DNA of 64,000 nucleotides from Tridacna crocea (lineage: Eukaryota; Mollusca; Bivalvia; Cardiida; Cardiidae). The position numbers and the translations under genes are program-made. Positions 10,716-23,800 of this stretch are shown one piece after another (positions within the stretch are counted from its first letter, which is position 1; the number at the start of each line of letters is the position of its first letter). The notes beneath the pieces were generated by a model. The model did not search any database, had not been told where the DNA came from, and saw only the letters and a list, made by a program, of their open reading frames with translations. The stretch spans positions 57,060,001-57,124,000 of the forward strand of contig OX031057.1 in assembly GCA_943736015.1 (NCBI GenBank). The letters run 5' to 3'.

Positions 10716-10780
10716 AACGGTTAACCGATCGAATGACCGATTAACCGGTTAGGGAATTGGAAACCGGTTAACCAGAAACA
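10716..10780. promoter_or_regulatory. Cluster of AACCGGTT-type sites
   Basis: GGTTAACCGATC, CGATTAACCGGTTAGGG and GAAACCGGTTAACC lie within 65 bp. AACCGGTT is the known consensus of Grainyhead/CP2 factors. Regulatory use here is inference; simple sequence derived from a repeat would look the same. Confidence 0.3.
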
Positions 10781-12292
10781 AATATAGGCCAATATTATCA
10801 AAAGTTTACCAAAATAATCATTATAATAATTTAAAAAAAGTACAAAGTTAACTTTGCCGGTTCTGACAACCAAAACTGCATCATACGCACATCCATGTCG
10901 TCAAGACGCGGCGAAGGTGTGATATACAGTTTGACATGTCTGTTATTAAACGCTAATTTGTCCCCTGTCTCCAATAATGAACAATCAAAAACGTGTCCTC
11001 TTTAGGTCAAAGGCACTGGCTTATCGTAATTGATTTGCTTGGATTATTTCATTAAGTACCCGCCCCAATCAAATACATGTATATGCATGGATTGACAAAT
11101 TAGCGTAAGAGGGATTGAAAGTTATAAGTCAATCAATCTGTGTTCAAGCAGGCACAGCCGTTTCTCTTCGTTCGTTCATTATCACTTCGATTAGTATCTT
11201 CGAAAATCATAGTGTGGTGCAGAGGCTTTGAATTTGGGAGAGCCTAAAATTTAAACCTGTCGTTTCGGCGATGGCTAACACCCGATAACTTGGCGATGGC
11301 CGCTTCGTTTGACGATCAATAACCATACCATCATCTGTAGGCCTATGATTCTGTTTGTCGATTTTGTGAAGTTGTAAACAGCAGTGATCCCACTCGTTTT
11401 TTTTTTTTTTTTTTTTTATGCAGCATAAAAGTCTGTTATTAATATATCTATGGAAATTTACTGCTTAAAATCATCAAAAAGCTGAAAAGACGATCTGAAG
11501 TGACTATGATCGGACAATGTCGAAAGGAACATTTTGCTGTCATGGGTTTCCGTGTTTTTTGCATCGAGCATTTTTTCATGTGTTTAATTTATGGATAGGT
11601 ATTTCCACCTGATTTGACAATAATTTATCAAAAGGGGTAGCAATTAGTAACTTCAGATCCTGGTAATTTACACAAGTTTAGCAGATAGTGTGGTTTTTTT
11701 TTCCAACGTGAGGTAGCCTATCACGCGAAACAAAACTTTTTTACGTGAATTTCAGCTCTGTTAGGTGATTTACGCAATAATTTGCGTAGTGTAAACACTG
11801 AAATGGCCTGATAATTTCTAGTCCTCTATAAAAAACATTGTGGAAAATAGATTTTATGGCCGACAGGGAGAAATCGTCGATAGGACAAACAAAGCTGTTG
11901 ACTGATTCTTCTGTATGAAGGCTCGTGGTTGAGAGAAAATAAATCCTGCATCAATGAATGCACTAAATTTAATAGTGTGGAACATCAAAAATGATTGTTT
12001 GGAAACTCGGTATTAGAATGAATAAAGATCGAAAATGACTCTAAACCGGATATGTTCCTTGTTTTCACTTCCGGTTTCGAATATAGCATCGCAACAAACC
12101 AAAAATACATTTTTATTTCAAAATCAAATGGCATAACAAACGTAATTTCTACGTGGTTGAATTAACTTTTCATTCGGTGAGTAGCATCTCGTATTAGTCA
12201 CTGAAAGCAAAGGTTGCCATTAGTGTCACCCGCTACACTAAATAATGTGATCTTAATTCAATATATAGCCTACTTTTATAGGTAACGGACTT
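10781..12292. other. Upstream intergenic region, no coding sequence seen
   Basis: About 1.5 kb without a credible coding frame or a repeat shared elsewhere, except a poly-T run at 11398-11417. Segment 11460-11800 resembles 17070-17350 (GACTATGATCGGACAATGTCG and a stretch ending in ACGCAAT), so a degraded repeat is present. It could hold a non-coding first exon or promoter of the ZER1 gene, but nothing in the sequence proves it. Confidence 0.35.
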
Positions 12293-12380
12293 TTTCGTCA
12301 CTTGACTTGTTCGTCCGGGCTCATTCGTCCGGGCTTGTTCGTCCCACATGGTTTCTAGTTGATCCGGGCTTGTTCTTCTC
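12293..12380. repeat. Short tandem TTCGTCCGGGCTTG motif, 4-5 copies
   Basis: TTCGTCCGGGCTCA, TTCGTCCGGGCTTG, TTCGTCCCACATG and GATCCGGGCTTGTTC follow one another. No function seen. Confidence 0.6.
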
Positions 12381-12485
12381 AACTTTTGTATCTGCCAAAC
12401 AAAGGTGATCAAGGTAGATTATTCATTGATCTTTATTTAGAAAAGGTGTTAACTGCGCTTTTCATATCGCCTTCCATTCTACACA

Positions 12486-13034
12486 ACCGAAGACTCTGGG
12501 ACGAAAATTTTACAAAAGTACAAAAAAAATCATCCTTATACTCCCAAAGCCTTATAATTTTCTTTCATAAAACCCCAGTTGTCGAATACCATCCGACAAC
12601 AAGAGAAATTAGAGATTCACTACAGCCCAGGTCGACACTGACGGGAAACATGATCTATTTTTATATGAGCAACTCACTCATTTATATACCGGAAATATAC
12701 ACATGAAGCTTCAAACATAGCGTCTGAAGAAGACATTACGGAAAACAATTACGTGTTTGTTATGTTACGGAATTTAAGCGTCATTAGTCACATGCCAGTC
12801 ACTTAACATTGCCACAATGCTGTTTTTGATTTTTGGCGCGAAATCTAAAAAAAAAGCTTAAGAGGCTACAAAGCTTTTAAGGGAATACCATTAAAAAAAC
12901 TTTTTTTTTTGTAATTTTATGGTTCCTAATTATTGATGATTTGTATTGGTTTTTTCATGCAAACTTCAGTGATATATATATATTTTTTAATTTGATGTAA
13001 AAAATCTAAATACCCACCTTTAAGGCCAAGTTAG
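12486..13034. mobile_element. AGGTGG element, copy with worn 5' end
   Basis: Shares GACTCTGGGACGAAAATTTT, TACAGCCCAGGT and the GAGCAACTCACTCATTTATA block with 17842-18393. Its 3' end CTAAATACCCACCTTTAAG is intact. The 5' terminal repeat is not clear. Confidence 0.7.
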
Positions 13035-13039
13035 GTCAT

Positions 13040-13286
13040 TCAAGTATTTAATTTTTTACCTGAATTGCTTCAACAACAAAAATTTAGACTTGTCCAAATT
13101 GAAAGCCTTGACAGACGACAACATAAATGTGACTTAAGAATTGAAATTCAATTTTGAAAGTATAGAACATATTGCGGGAAAAGGAGAAAATGCTGGTTAC
13201 CAGCATTTTCTCCTTTTCCCATGATATTTTCAAAAGGCTTCTTTCTGAAGGTCATTAAAAGTAAGGATTGTGGGGTAAAGGGTTAA
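13040..13286. mobile_element. TTAA palindromic MITE, worn left end
   Basis: The centre ATGCTGGTTACCAGCAT and the right end GATTGTGGGGTAAAGGGTTAA are clear. The left TTAA is lost, and recognisable arm sequence begins near 13070. Confidence 0.75.
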
Positions 13287-13649
13287 GGGCTAATTGGCTG
13301 CAATAATTATAGGGGTGTTGAAATGCATTTAAATTTAAATGATACCATGCTAAACTAAGTATGGAAATTTCTGTTAAGAAGACATTCAGCTATTGTTCAG
13401 TCGTTGTAAGTGCTAGTTGCTGGTAGAAAAATGAATTTTACTTGTGTGAGAAAGCCAGGAAACTAACATGCAGATGCACCGTGATATGACCATAGCTGTT
13501 AAAACTTTGTTGTACCCCAAAACAAACAAATCAGCTGTATCAGTCTTAGATGACTTTACTCCGGTGAGCGCTGTTGTTTTCAATCTAGAAGTGCTGGCAA
13601 TTTGTTAATTGGGAAAGAGTAAAGTGGAGGAAGAAGATTATTGTTAGAC

Positions 13650-13790
13650 TTAAACCTTTACCCTTTAATGACCAAGATCAATAAGGCCTTTGAAAACATT
13701 GTGAGAAAGGAGAAAATACCGTTTGCCAGCAATTAGTCCTTTTCCCAAAATGATTTCTGTCCTTTCGTAGACAAATCTCATCACTTGAGC
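13650..13790. mobile_element. Degraded TTAA palindromic MITE just upstream of ZER1 exon 1
   Basis: TTAAACCTTTACCCTTTAATG, GAAAACATTGTGAGAAAGGAG and CCTTTTCCCAAAATG mark a shortened copy. Intervening and flanking sequence from 13287 to 13893 shows no gene. Confidence 0.55.
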
Positions 13791-13893
13791 CACAAATCAT
13801 ACATTGGCTGCAAGTTCTTTCAGATGAGATGAATCTATAAACCTTGTAATGTGGTGAAAAGTTCAGTTACACTCCCTATTCTCATGACATGGA

Positions 13894-14804
13894 ATGGACC
13901 TCGATGCTAAATTCACCTACATGTATTTACTTTCAGATAAACTAGGAACAGCTGAGCAGGGAAATTTTCTACCAACTCCCAAAATGCAAGCAGGAAATAG
14001 TGAAGTTTGGCCAATCAATGAGCCTGAAAAGCTTGAAGATAGCTGTATTGCGTTTTTCTTGGAGAATATCAAGTTATACATCGATAGAACTGATGACTCG
14101 TATACTCTAAAACCTGGTATAAGCTTTCCCCATGGACTAAGTGATAAAATTCTAGTGCAGCTTGTTCTGCATTCAAAACATTTACAGAACAGTGAAGATA
14201 ATGTGTTTGGTATATTCAACAACAGAGCAAGAACATATCTGACATCACTTCCTCTACGTTACACAGCTGTTACCCCAGATCAGTTGGAATATCTATGTAC
14301 TCATCCTGTGAGAGAAATTGACATTACATATTGTTCTTCACTGAAAGCGAAATATGTGGATGCCATTAACCAGACAGCAAGTACTCTGAAAAGCCTGAAA
14401 TTGGGTGGCAGTGATCAGTTAGAAAGACTGGATTGTTTGCTTTATGGAAATGAACATTTACCAGTACCACTACTGTTACCTGACTCGAGTGGTGATCACA
14501 ATCACTTTTCCAAGAATGGTACCATATTTCACCTGCCTAAATTACAATCATTGTCACTTCAAGATGTGAAAACATTCAGCCCTGCTGATGGAGTTCACAT
14601 GGAAAATGTTACTTTGCTGGATAGAGTTATTCGACCTTTAAAAGGATTGACACATTTATGTCTGTGCAATTGTCAGTTGGAGCAAGCAATGGTGGAGGGA
14701 ATTGGGAATTTAGATCTTCCAAACCTCATTTCTTTAAATTTGTGTGATATACTGGATGGAAACATAACAGCTCTGACAAACCTGTTCAGACTGGGAAAAC
14801 TAAG
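13894..14804 (+). CDS. ZER1: ZER1 exon 1 (first coding exon found)
   Basis: Codes residues 1-303 plus two bases of 304: BC-box and most leucine-rich repeats (LKSLKLGG, LQSLSLQDV, LTHLCLCNC, LISLNLCD). Donor AACTAAG|GTACAT. The start is open to doubt: ATG 13894, 13921 and 13984 are in frame, and a splice-acceptor-like TTACTTTCAG ends at 13936, so the bases before it may be intron. Human ZER1 has 8 residues before the leucine that opens the BC-box; ATG 13984 would give 16. Confidence 0.88.
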
Positions 14805-17800
14805 GTACATTTTGTTTACTTTACCCTCAAAGATAATCTCTTTTCTTGTTTTAAGGCAGATTTTACTCAGTTTTAAACCCATTTCCTTATTTCATGAAAC
14901 TTTAACAATTTGTGTGTCTTAACCCTTTCCCAAACAAGCCCTGGTTTTTACGTGTCTGCAGTTAAAGTCTTTTGAAAACATTGCGGGAAAAGGAGAAATT
15001 GCTCATAACGAGCAATTTCTCCTTTTCCCACAGTGTTTTCTACCCTTGTTGAAGACTTTCTGCCATTTTCTCCAAATCAAAAATTGTCGTCTGCAAACTC
15101 TTTTCGGTTTGGAAGGGTCCAAAATTTGTCATTTGGGAAAGGGTTAACTCATTACCAAACGATAGACTTTTAGGTTTGTTCAAATTGAAAGCATTTGCAG
15201 ACGAATAAATAAAAGTGACAGAAAACTTGAAATTTGTTTTGTGAAGGGCAGAAGACATTGTGGAAAAAGGAGAATTTATGCTGATTACCAGCATTTTCTC
15301 CGTTCCCACAATGTCTTCTAAAGGCCTCTTTCTCAGGGTCGTCAAAAGTAGGGATTGTGTGGTAATGGGTTAATCCCACATGTTGCCCCTCTAGCAATGT
15401 TCCAACCAGCATTTTTAGCTCACCTTAGCACAACAAATGCTCAAGGGGAGATTTAAGGATCACCTGGTATCTGTTGTCAGTCGTGCATCATCAACAATTC
15501 TTTAAACATCAACTCCTGCTAAACTGCTGGGCCAATTTCGACCAAACTTGGCTGGAATGTTCCTTGGGAAGTCCTCTGTAGACCAGGCATCCACTAGGGC
15601 CAGGACAATACACAGATAGCATGTGGACAACAAATTTAATATTCAGCAAAGCTTCCGCATGTTCCTGATGGCTTCTTATTGTTGTCCTAGACGCTTCCTA
15701 CTGATTCGGAGCCTTCCTGATCGGCAATTTTGTCAGCGTCAAAATTTTGATCGAGAGAATTTCCTTACACTTTCTGCATCTTGTTCACTTTGTCGTCAGG
15801 ACATCCTGAGTCTTCTGCGTATATTCCCGAAAGCTTCAGCGACGCGGACAGCTTGCGGACACTAAAAGGAATCGATACAAAAGGTTCACGGAACCTTTCC
15901 TGAACGTTCAGAGAGGTCGCGGTAGGCTGTCTGAACACTGGGAAAATGTCTCATGACTTTTGTATCTAGGCAACCTACTCCCTTAACCGATATCAAAATC
16001 AGTGCTCTGTCACTTTCAGTTTGATTTTACACAGGGCGGACATGTTTCTAATCTCTCCTGCACACAATATGCTGAGACAAAAAAGAAAGAAAGAAAAAAA
16101 GTGGTCGGTGATGAAAATAAAACAGGCGACTGGAGTTCGTGGTACTTATAATTCCTGCTTGTTTAGAGCGACGTTATTTTCTCTGATACACGGCTAATTT
16201 GTCGATGTCAGTCTATGGAGCGAGAGATCCAAGTGCTCTAACATAAGATATAAATGCAACCTCTGCATTTCCGTACCGTCTCCGCCTAATATGGTGCACT
16301 GAAACTGGTTGTCCCAAACGTTTCCTGGTGTAATCCTAAACATGTCCGCGTTGTCCTGGAACGATCCGCTTTCACGTCTGAGCATTCTGTACCATTCCGG
16401 ATTGTTTACGCGGAGAATCCTAAGTATGCTAGCAAGAAGTCCATGGACAGTCTGGAGATAAACACATTTAAGTACTGAATCTATATTTTCTCACAGGAAG
16501 GTATGCTGAAATGGATTTATTTTTACAGGGCGCTTCAGGATGGTTAATTGATCTATATTGTCTGAATAGAGTAGAACTGATCTGAGTGACCCATACCCAC
16601 TTCTCTCTTTCTCTTTCTCTCTCTCTCTCTTTCTCTCTCTCAGACTTAAACTGCTATTGAAACCATTGATACAAAGTAAGAGATTGCTCATTTTAAGCAG
16701 TTTCCATTTTTACCTCAATATCTTTTTCCATGCTCTTTTTTTTCATGGTGTTCTTTTATCATTTCTTCAGATTTTAAGTGTTTTCCAGGCAGGCAGTTTT
16801 GGAAGACTCACTGTAATCAGAATGGGGGAATTTAGACTAAGTAAAATTGAAAGTATTTGCAAGGTGGCAAAATAAAAGTGGCCCAAATAATCAGTGTTCC
16901 CACTAACTTTTTATTTCAAGGGTACACACATATCCCCTACTAGGCTGATAATCTGAGGATAGGATTTCATATTAAAGGGTATGACATTGGTGGTTCCCAA
17001 CTAGAGGTAAAGCAATCCAAATTGATGATTGGTAGCAAAGAAGTCTGCTGTATTTAGATATCTATGTAAATACACTGTTTAAAACCATTTGAAAGGTGAA
17101 AAAGCAGTCTGAAGTGACTGATCGGACAATGTCAAGGAGTCATTTTGTTGTGTCATGTGTTTCCATGTTTTTTGCATCAATCACTTTTTCACATCTGTTA
17201 ATTTTTGGACATAAATTTGTTATAAGGATTACAAATAACTTCAAAACCTGCCATTTCATGCAAGATTAGCAGATAATTGTCTTTATGGCCATGTATTCTC
17301 TTACGCAAGTTATCGTGTGTAACCAATATTTATTACATGAATTTTATTTGTGTAACATGATTTATGCAATAATATGTGTGAATGGGAACTCTGGTAATGG
17401 AATATTTCTCTTGAAGGAGGAAAACATTGTGGGGAAAGCAAAAAATGGTGGTTAACCAGCATTTTCTCTCTTTTCCATGGTATTTTCTATAGCTGTCTTC
17501 CTCAGGATTAAATGAAACATGGGATTGTTTAGTAATGGATGGAGAGTGATGTTTGGCCTTAAAATATCCTGTCTGTGTTACGTTTTTCAGGCATTTGGAT
17601 ATATCCGAAGGAGATGACTCTGATAAGACCTTACCTGTTAAATATCCGGACCCTACCAAACAGCTAGAGAAGTTATTACACAGTATGCCACACCTCACAT
17701 CGCTGGATATTTCTGGCACAAACCTTGCAGGATACCTACCTGTACAAAAAGTGTCCCACAAATTGGATGCCATTGGACAATCAGAAGATGGGTGGGTGTG

Positions 17801-20800
17801 ATTGAATCTTTTGCCTTAAAATTCTGTTCTTAAACAACCTTAAAGGTGGCCCTTCAGAGTTTGGGACGAAAATTTACAAAAAATGCAAAAAAAAAAATCA
17901 TCCTTATATTCCCAAAGCCTTTTAATTTTCATTCATAAAACCCCAGTAGTCGAAAATTGTCCTATAACACGAGAAATTAAAGATTTACTACAGCCCAGGT
18001 TGACACCAATGGGAGACACATTCTATTTTTAGATGATCAGTTCACTCATTTACAAACAGGAATACACGGACAAAGTTTCAAACATAGCATCCGAAGAATA
18101 CATTATGGAAAATAATTATTACATGTTCGTTATGAAATGGAATTTAAGCATTATGAGTCATGTGCCAGTCACCTGACATTCCCAAAATGCTTTATTGATT
18201 TTTGGCGCAAAATCTAAAAATACCTTAAGAGGCTACGTAGCCTTTTAAGGGAACACCATCAAAAAAAATTTTTTTTGTAATTTTATGAATCTTAATTATT
18301 GATGATTTGTATTATTTTTTCATATGAATTTCAGTGATATATATATGTTTTAATTTGGGGAGATGTCAAAAATTCTGAATACCCACCTTTAAGAATGAAG
18401 GCTACTAAAAACATAATGGAAAAAGGAAAAAATGCTGACATCAGCAGTTTCATCTTAATCTGAAAAGGTTTTAATTTTCTCCTTGTACAAATCATTTTTT
18501 ATCCCCCGCCAAAGGTGGAGGGATTTAGTTTTACTGTTGTCCGTCCGACAGTCCATGTGTCTGTCTGTGTGTCCATCTGGGTTTCATCCTCGTCTCCATC
18601 TGTGTACAAAATACTAGTGATTTTCAATCACCAACTCCTCCTACAGTTTTCCTTCAATTATATTGAAACTTTGCACATATATTGATCATATATTGAAGGT
18701 TTGCAAACGCAATTTTCAAGTTTCAACTTTTCCTGGTTGAGGAATTATCTGCCCATGACATTGACACTTTTACATGTATTTTCTTAACATCTTCTGTCTA
18801 TGAAATACTAGTACCGGTAATTTTGTGTCACCACAGTTTTCCTGCAATTGTGTTTGGACGCACTTTTCAATTCATTTCCAACAATATTTCGTTAACTTTC
18901 TGAATAATTCATCATTTGGAACATATTCCTATAGTGATGTACACATGCTCTTTGTTAAACAAAGCCAATGATTATGTTTTTGTAAAGACTTGTGGCAAAT
19001 ATTCTGTTCCTTTTGATTATTTTATTACAGTATAAGCTCTAATTTGAAAAATCATGAATTAAAAATTTTGTCAATTACATATATCATATTTTATGAAACG
19101 GGGGCTTATGCATCCATTTTAAACTCTTTCACATGGTATTTTATATATAATTATGAAGATAGAGACCATTATCTGTTCCTTACCAACATTTTTAATCAAA
19201 TGGGTACATTCCTCGGAAAAAAATTGGTCCATTACAGCTTTTGCAGGGGTATTAAGTCACATCGCATGACAATTTCTAGTTAATTCTATAATGTTATTTT
19301 ATTGCCTGTATCCCCTCATTGAATGACCAACCAATTCCTGTAGAAAACAGTAATGACCTCCACCTTCAGGGGCTGTTCTCACATGGACATCTAAGAAATA
19401 CATACATGTAGTTGAATAGAACTGCATATATACATGTATGTAAAGCTTCTTAACTCTTTACCAAACAACAGAATTTTCGACAGCTCCAGATGGAAAACAT
19501 TCACAGAAAACAAAATTTTATGATGAAATCTATCTTTAACCCTTTACCCCATAAGGCATTTCTATGGTATCTCTAAATGACCCTAAATAACAGCAAGGAT
19601 GAAGCTGTTTCTTATGTGTATATGGCACCTTTGGATAGCATAGAAAACATTGTGACAAAAGGTGAAATTGCTCGTCACGAGCAATTTCACCTTTTGTCAC
19701 AATGTTTTCTAAAGGCTCCTACAAGCAATGCGTCAAAATGAGTATCTGTGGAGTAAAAGGTTAAAAGGGAAGAAAGCATCGTGGGAAAAAGAGAGAATGC
19801 ATCTTCTTGTTTTAGCAGAGTGTTCTAAAAAATCCTTTTTCTTAGGTTCTTGAAAATGCCTAACTGTGCCAGATCATACTTGAAAAATATTTTTCGTCTT
19901 GAAGGCCTAGTGGTATACCAGGAACAAATGGTAAACAGTTTCAGTTTCTTGGACTGTTCAACTGTGCTGATGAAGCTGCTCACAGGAAAAACTTACCTGC
20001 TATTAAGGTAAGTAGATTATAAACAGCTGTATTCTCTATTTGTTTACAGTAGACTTAGACCTTTTGCACTTCACCATACAATAAAACACATATGTCCAAG
20101 TTGAAAGTATTCAAAGACAACAACAAATTCAGTTGTATTTGAATGACATGATTTGCAGTTGGAAGGATTGCATACATCATCGGAAAAGTAGAAATGCTTG
20201 TTACTGGCATTTTCACCTTTTCCCACAATGTTTTCAACTTGGGATTGTGTAGTAAAGAGTGAAGAATTATTCCATCAATGATATCAAAAAATCTTTTCTC
20301 TTAAGGTAATTGACTTGAAAATAAGAACTACTAGTATTCTGTGAGGGTACTGTTGTCCAATAATGCTGTAGAAGGACTAAGTCCCTCCTGTGTTCATTCT
20401 GATTGGACATTGCTCAAATTAACTCATTACCGCACAATCTGGACTTTTGACGACCCTGAGAAAAAAACCTTTAGAAAATATTGTGGGAAAAGGAGAAAAT
20501 GCTGGTCACCAGGATTTTCTCCTTTTCCCACAATGTTTTCTACTCTTCACAAAACAAATCTCAAAATTTCAGTTGCGCTTATTTTGTCATCTGCAAATGC
20601 TTTCAATTTGGACAAACCTAAAATAATATTGTTTGGTAAAGAGTTAAGTCATGTAATGTCCCAGAATCTTTGTATTTGTAGAAAACAGCCTTTTAACCAT
20701 TCAAGCGCTGAAACCAACTTAACTTGTTTTTGTGGACAGTGTAGATCAAGATCAAACTGCACTGAACGTACAGTCTGATCTTGGATCTACACTGTCCACT

Positions 20801-23800
20801 ATTTTGTTACATATTATGGCCAAAAATCCCTTGGTACAGTAATATTTCAGATGTTTTTCCTTTTCAAAACTGTCTCTTGTATTAATTCAGTACTTTAACC
20901 CTTTACCACACAATGACGACTTTTGACGCCCCTGAGGAAGAGGCCTTTTGAAAACATTAAGGGAAAAGGAGAAAATGCTGGTAACCAGCATTTTCTCCTT
21001 TTCCCACAATGTTTTCTATCCTATCACGGCAAAATTGAACCATTTGATCCACTTTAAAATTGTTGATTGCAAATGCTTTCAATTTGGATAGGTCTAAAAT
21101 TTTGCTGTATGGTAAAGGGTTAAGGGTTAATACCCAACAGTTCCATGTTTTTAGGAAAATAGAAAATGCTGTTGAAAACCCTGTTAACCCATTACCACAC
21201 AATACCTACTTGTGACGACTCTGAGAAAGAAGCCTTCGGAAAACATTGTGGGAAATGGAGAAAATGTTGGTAACCATCATTTTCTCCTTTTCCCACTATG
21301 TTTTCTACCCTTCACAAAACAAATTTCAAATTTTCAGTCACTTTTATGTTGTCATCTGCAAATGCTTTTTATTTTGACAAACCTAAAATTTTGTCGTTTG
21401 GTAATGAGTTAACCAACATTCTCTTCTATACCCATAATGTTTTGTACCCTCCCTTGGATCATTCCCATTGTTTGAGCCACATTAGATGTGTTGTCTGAAA
21501 ATGCTTTCAACTTTGGACTGCCTAAAATCTTTTTGTTTATCAAAGAATTGATAGAGGTTACCACCAAAGCAGGTTTTAAACTGGAATTATCATATATTTT
21601 GAGACTGCCTATGAGATTTAGTTTTGGTTTACTTTTATACAACTCATCAACCTTGCTGCATATCACAGGTGGCTGGTGATGCCAATGAAGAGCAAATACT
21701 GACAGCTTTACACAGCTACACAGACAAGCCAAGTCTACTTACAAGGACACTAGATTCTCTGTTTAACATGTTCCGCTTTGAAACAGTGATTAGGCACTAT
21801 TGTGCTTTGGAGGTAAATTATCGTGTTTATTGTTTAGAGGCACAGTGTCTGTCATTGCTATAGACATAATTTCCTTTCTAAACCATGGCAGCTTCAAAGG
21901 TTTGGACCTGGGTCTGTGCTCAAGAATTTTTATACGCCCGTCGAAGACGGGACGTATTATGGGATCACCCATGGCGGGCGGGCGTCCGGGCGGGCGGGCG
22001 GCGTCCAGTTCTTTGTCCGGAGCATATCTCCAAAACTATACAAGCTAGGGTTATGAAATTTCATGGGTGGATAGATCTCATCGAGGCGGAGTGCAGTGCA
22101 CAGGAATCATAACTCTTGCTCGCTTAATTTTTGAGTTATTGCCCTTTGTTGTTTTTCATACTTGAATTTTGTCCGGAGCATATCTCCAAAACTATACTAG
22201 CTAGGGTTATGAAATTTCATGGGTGGATAGATCTTATCGAGGGGGAGTGCAGTGCACAAGAATCATAACTGTTGCTTGCTTAATTTTTGAGTTATTGCCC
22301 TTTGTTGTTTTTCATACTTGAATTTTGTCCGGAGCATATCTCCAAAACTATACTAGCTAGGGTTATGAAATTTCATGGGTGGATAGATCTCATTCAGGGG
22401 GAGTGCAGTGCACAAGAATCATAACTCTTGCTTGCTTAATTTTTGAGTTATTGCCCTTTGTTGTTTTTTTTACTTGAATTTTGTCCGGAGCATATCTCCA
22501 AAACTATAGTAGCTAGGGTTATGAAATTTCATGGGTGGATAGATCTCACTGAGGGGGAGTGCAGTGCACAAGAATCTTAACTCTTGCTTGCTTAATTTTT
22601 GAGTTATTGCCCTTTGTCGTTTTTTATACTTGAATTTTGTCCGGTGAATATCTCCAAAACTATACTAGCTAGGGTTATGAAATTTCATGCGTGGATAGAT
22701 CTCACCGAGGCAGAGTGCAGTGCACAGGAATCATAACTCTTGCTTGCTTAATTTTTGAGTTATTGCCCTTTGTCGTTTTTCATACTTGATTTTTGTCCGA
22801 AGCATATCACCAATACTATACTAGCTAGGGTTATGAAATTTCATGGGTGGATAGATCTCATGGATGGGGGGTGCAGTGCACACAAATCACAACTCTTGCT
22901 TGCTTAATTTTTGAGTTATTGCCCTTTGTTGTTTTTCATACTTGAATTTTGTCCGGAGCATATCTCCAAAACTATAGTAGCTAGGGTTATGAAATTTCAT
23001 GGGTGGATAGATCTCACTGAGGGGGAGTGCAGTGCACAAGAATCATAACTCTTGCTTTCTTAATTTTTCAGTTATTGCCCTTTGTCATTTTTTATACTTG
23101 AATTTTGTCCGGTGAATATCTCCAAAACTATACTAGCTAGGGTTATGAAATTTCATGGGTGGATAGATCTCACCGAGGCGGAGTGCAGTGCACAGGAATC
23201 ATAACTCTTGCTTGCTTAATTTTGAGTTATTGCCCTTTGTCGTTTTTCATACTTGATTTTTGTCCGAAGCATATCTCTAAAACTATACTAGCTAGGGTTA
23301 TGAAATTTCATTGGTGGATAGATCTCATCAAGGGGGAGTGCAGTGCACCGAAATCACAACTCTTGCTTGCTTAATTTTTGAGTTATTGCCCTTTGTTGTT
23401 TTTCATACTTGAATTTTGCCTGGTGCATGCCCCAGCTTTACAACTTGGGGTAAGACGGGCGTATCTTGCGACAATTTGCCGCTCTTGTTTTAAACTTGAA
23501 AGTAATACAACTTCTGATTGGCTAAACCATTTTAACTCTTTACCACACAATCCCGACTTTTAAAGACCCTGAGAAAGAAGCCTTTTGAAAACATTGTGGA
23601 AAAAGGAGAAAATGCTGGTAACCAGCATTTTCTCCTTTTCCCACAATGTTTTTTATCCTTCCCAAACCAAATTTCAATATTTTGAGTCACATTTATTTTG
23701 TCGTCTGCAAATGCTTTGAATTTGGACCATTCTGAAATTCTGTCGTTTGGTAAAGAGTTAATTGGTTAAACCAAATGATTTAGCCAATCAAAAGTTACTT

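Noticed and set aside
15040-15412. Many 60-110 codon frames containing KGENAGNQHFLLFPQCF
   Set aside because: This string is the translation of the MITE centre GGAGAAAATGCTGGTAACCA and appears at each copy; it is not a protein family.
16194-16385. 63-codon minus-strand frame starting MLRRESGSF
   Set aside because: No recognisable domain, no splice context and no partner exons; kept only as part of an unexplained GC-richer segment.
22015-23400. Array of about 156-bp repeats that could be read as CRISPR-like
   Set aside because: Units are contiguous without unique spacers, lie in an animal intron, and are the core of element E4.
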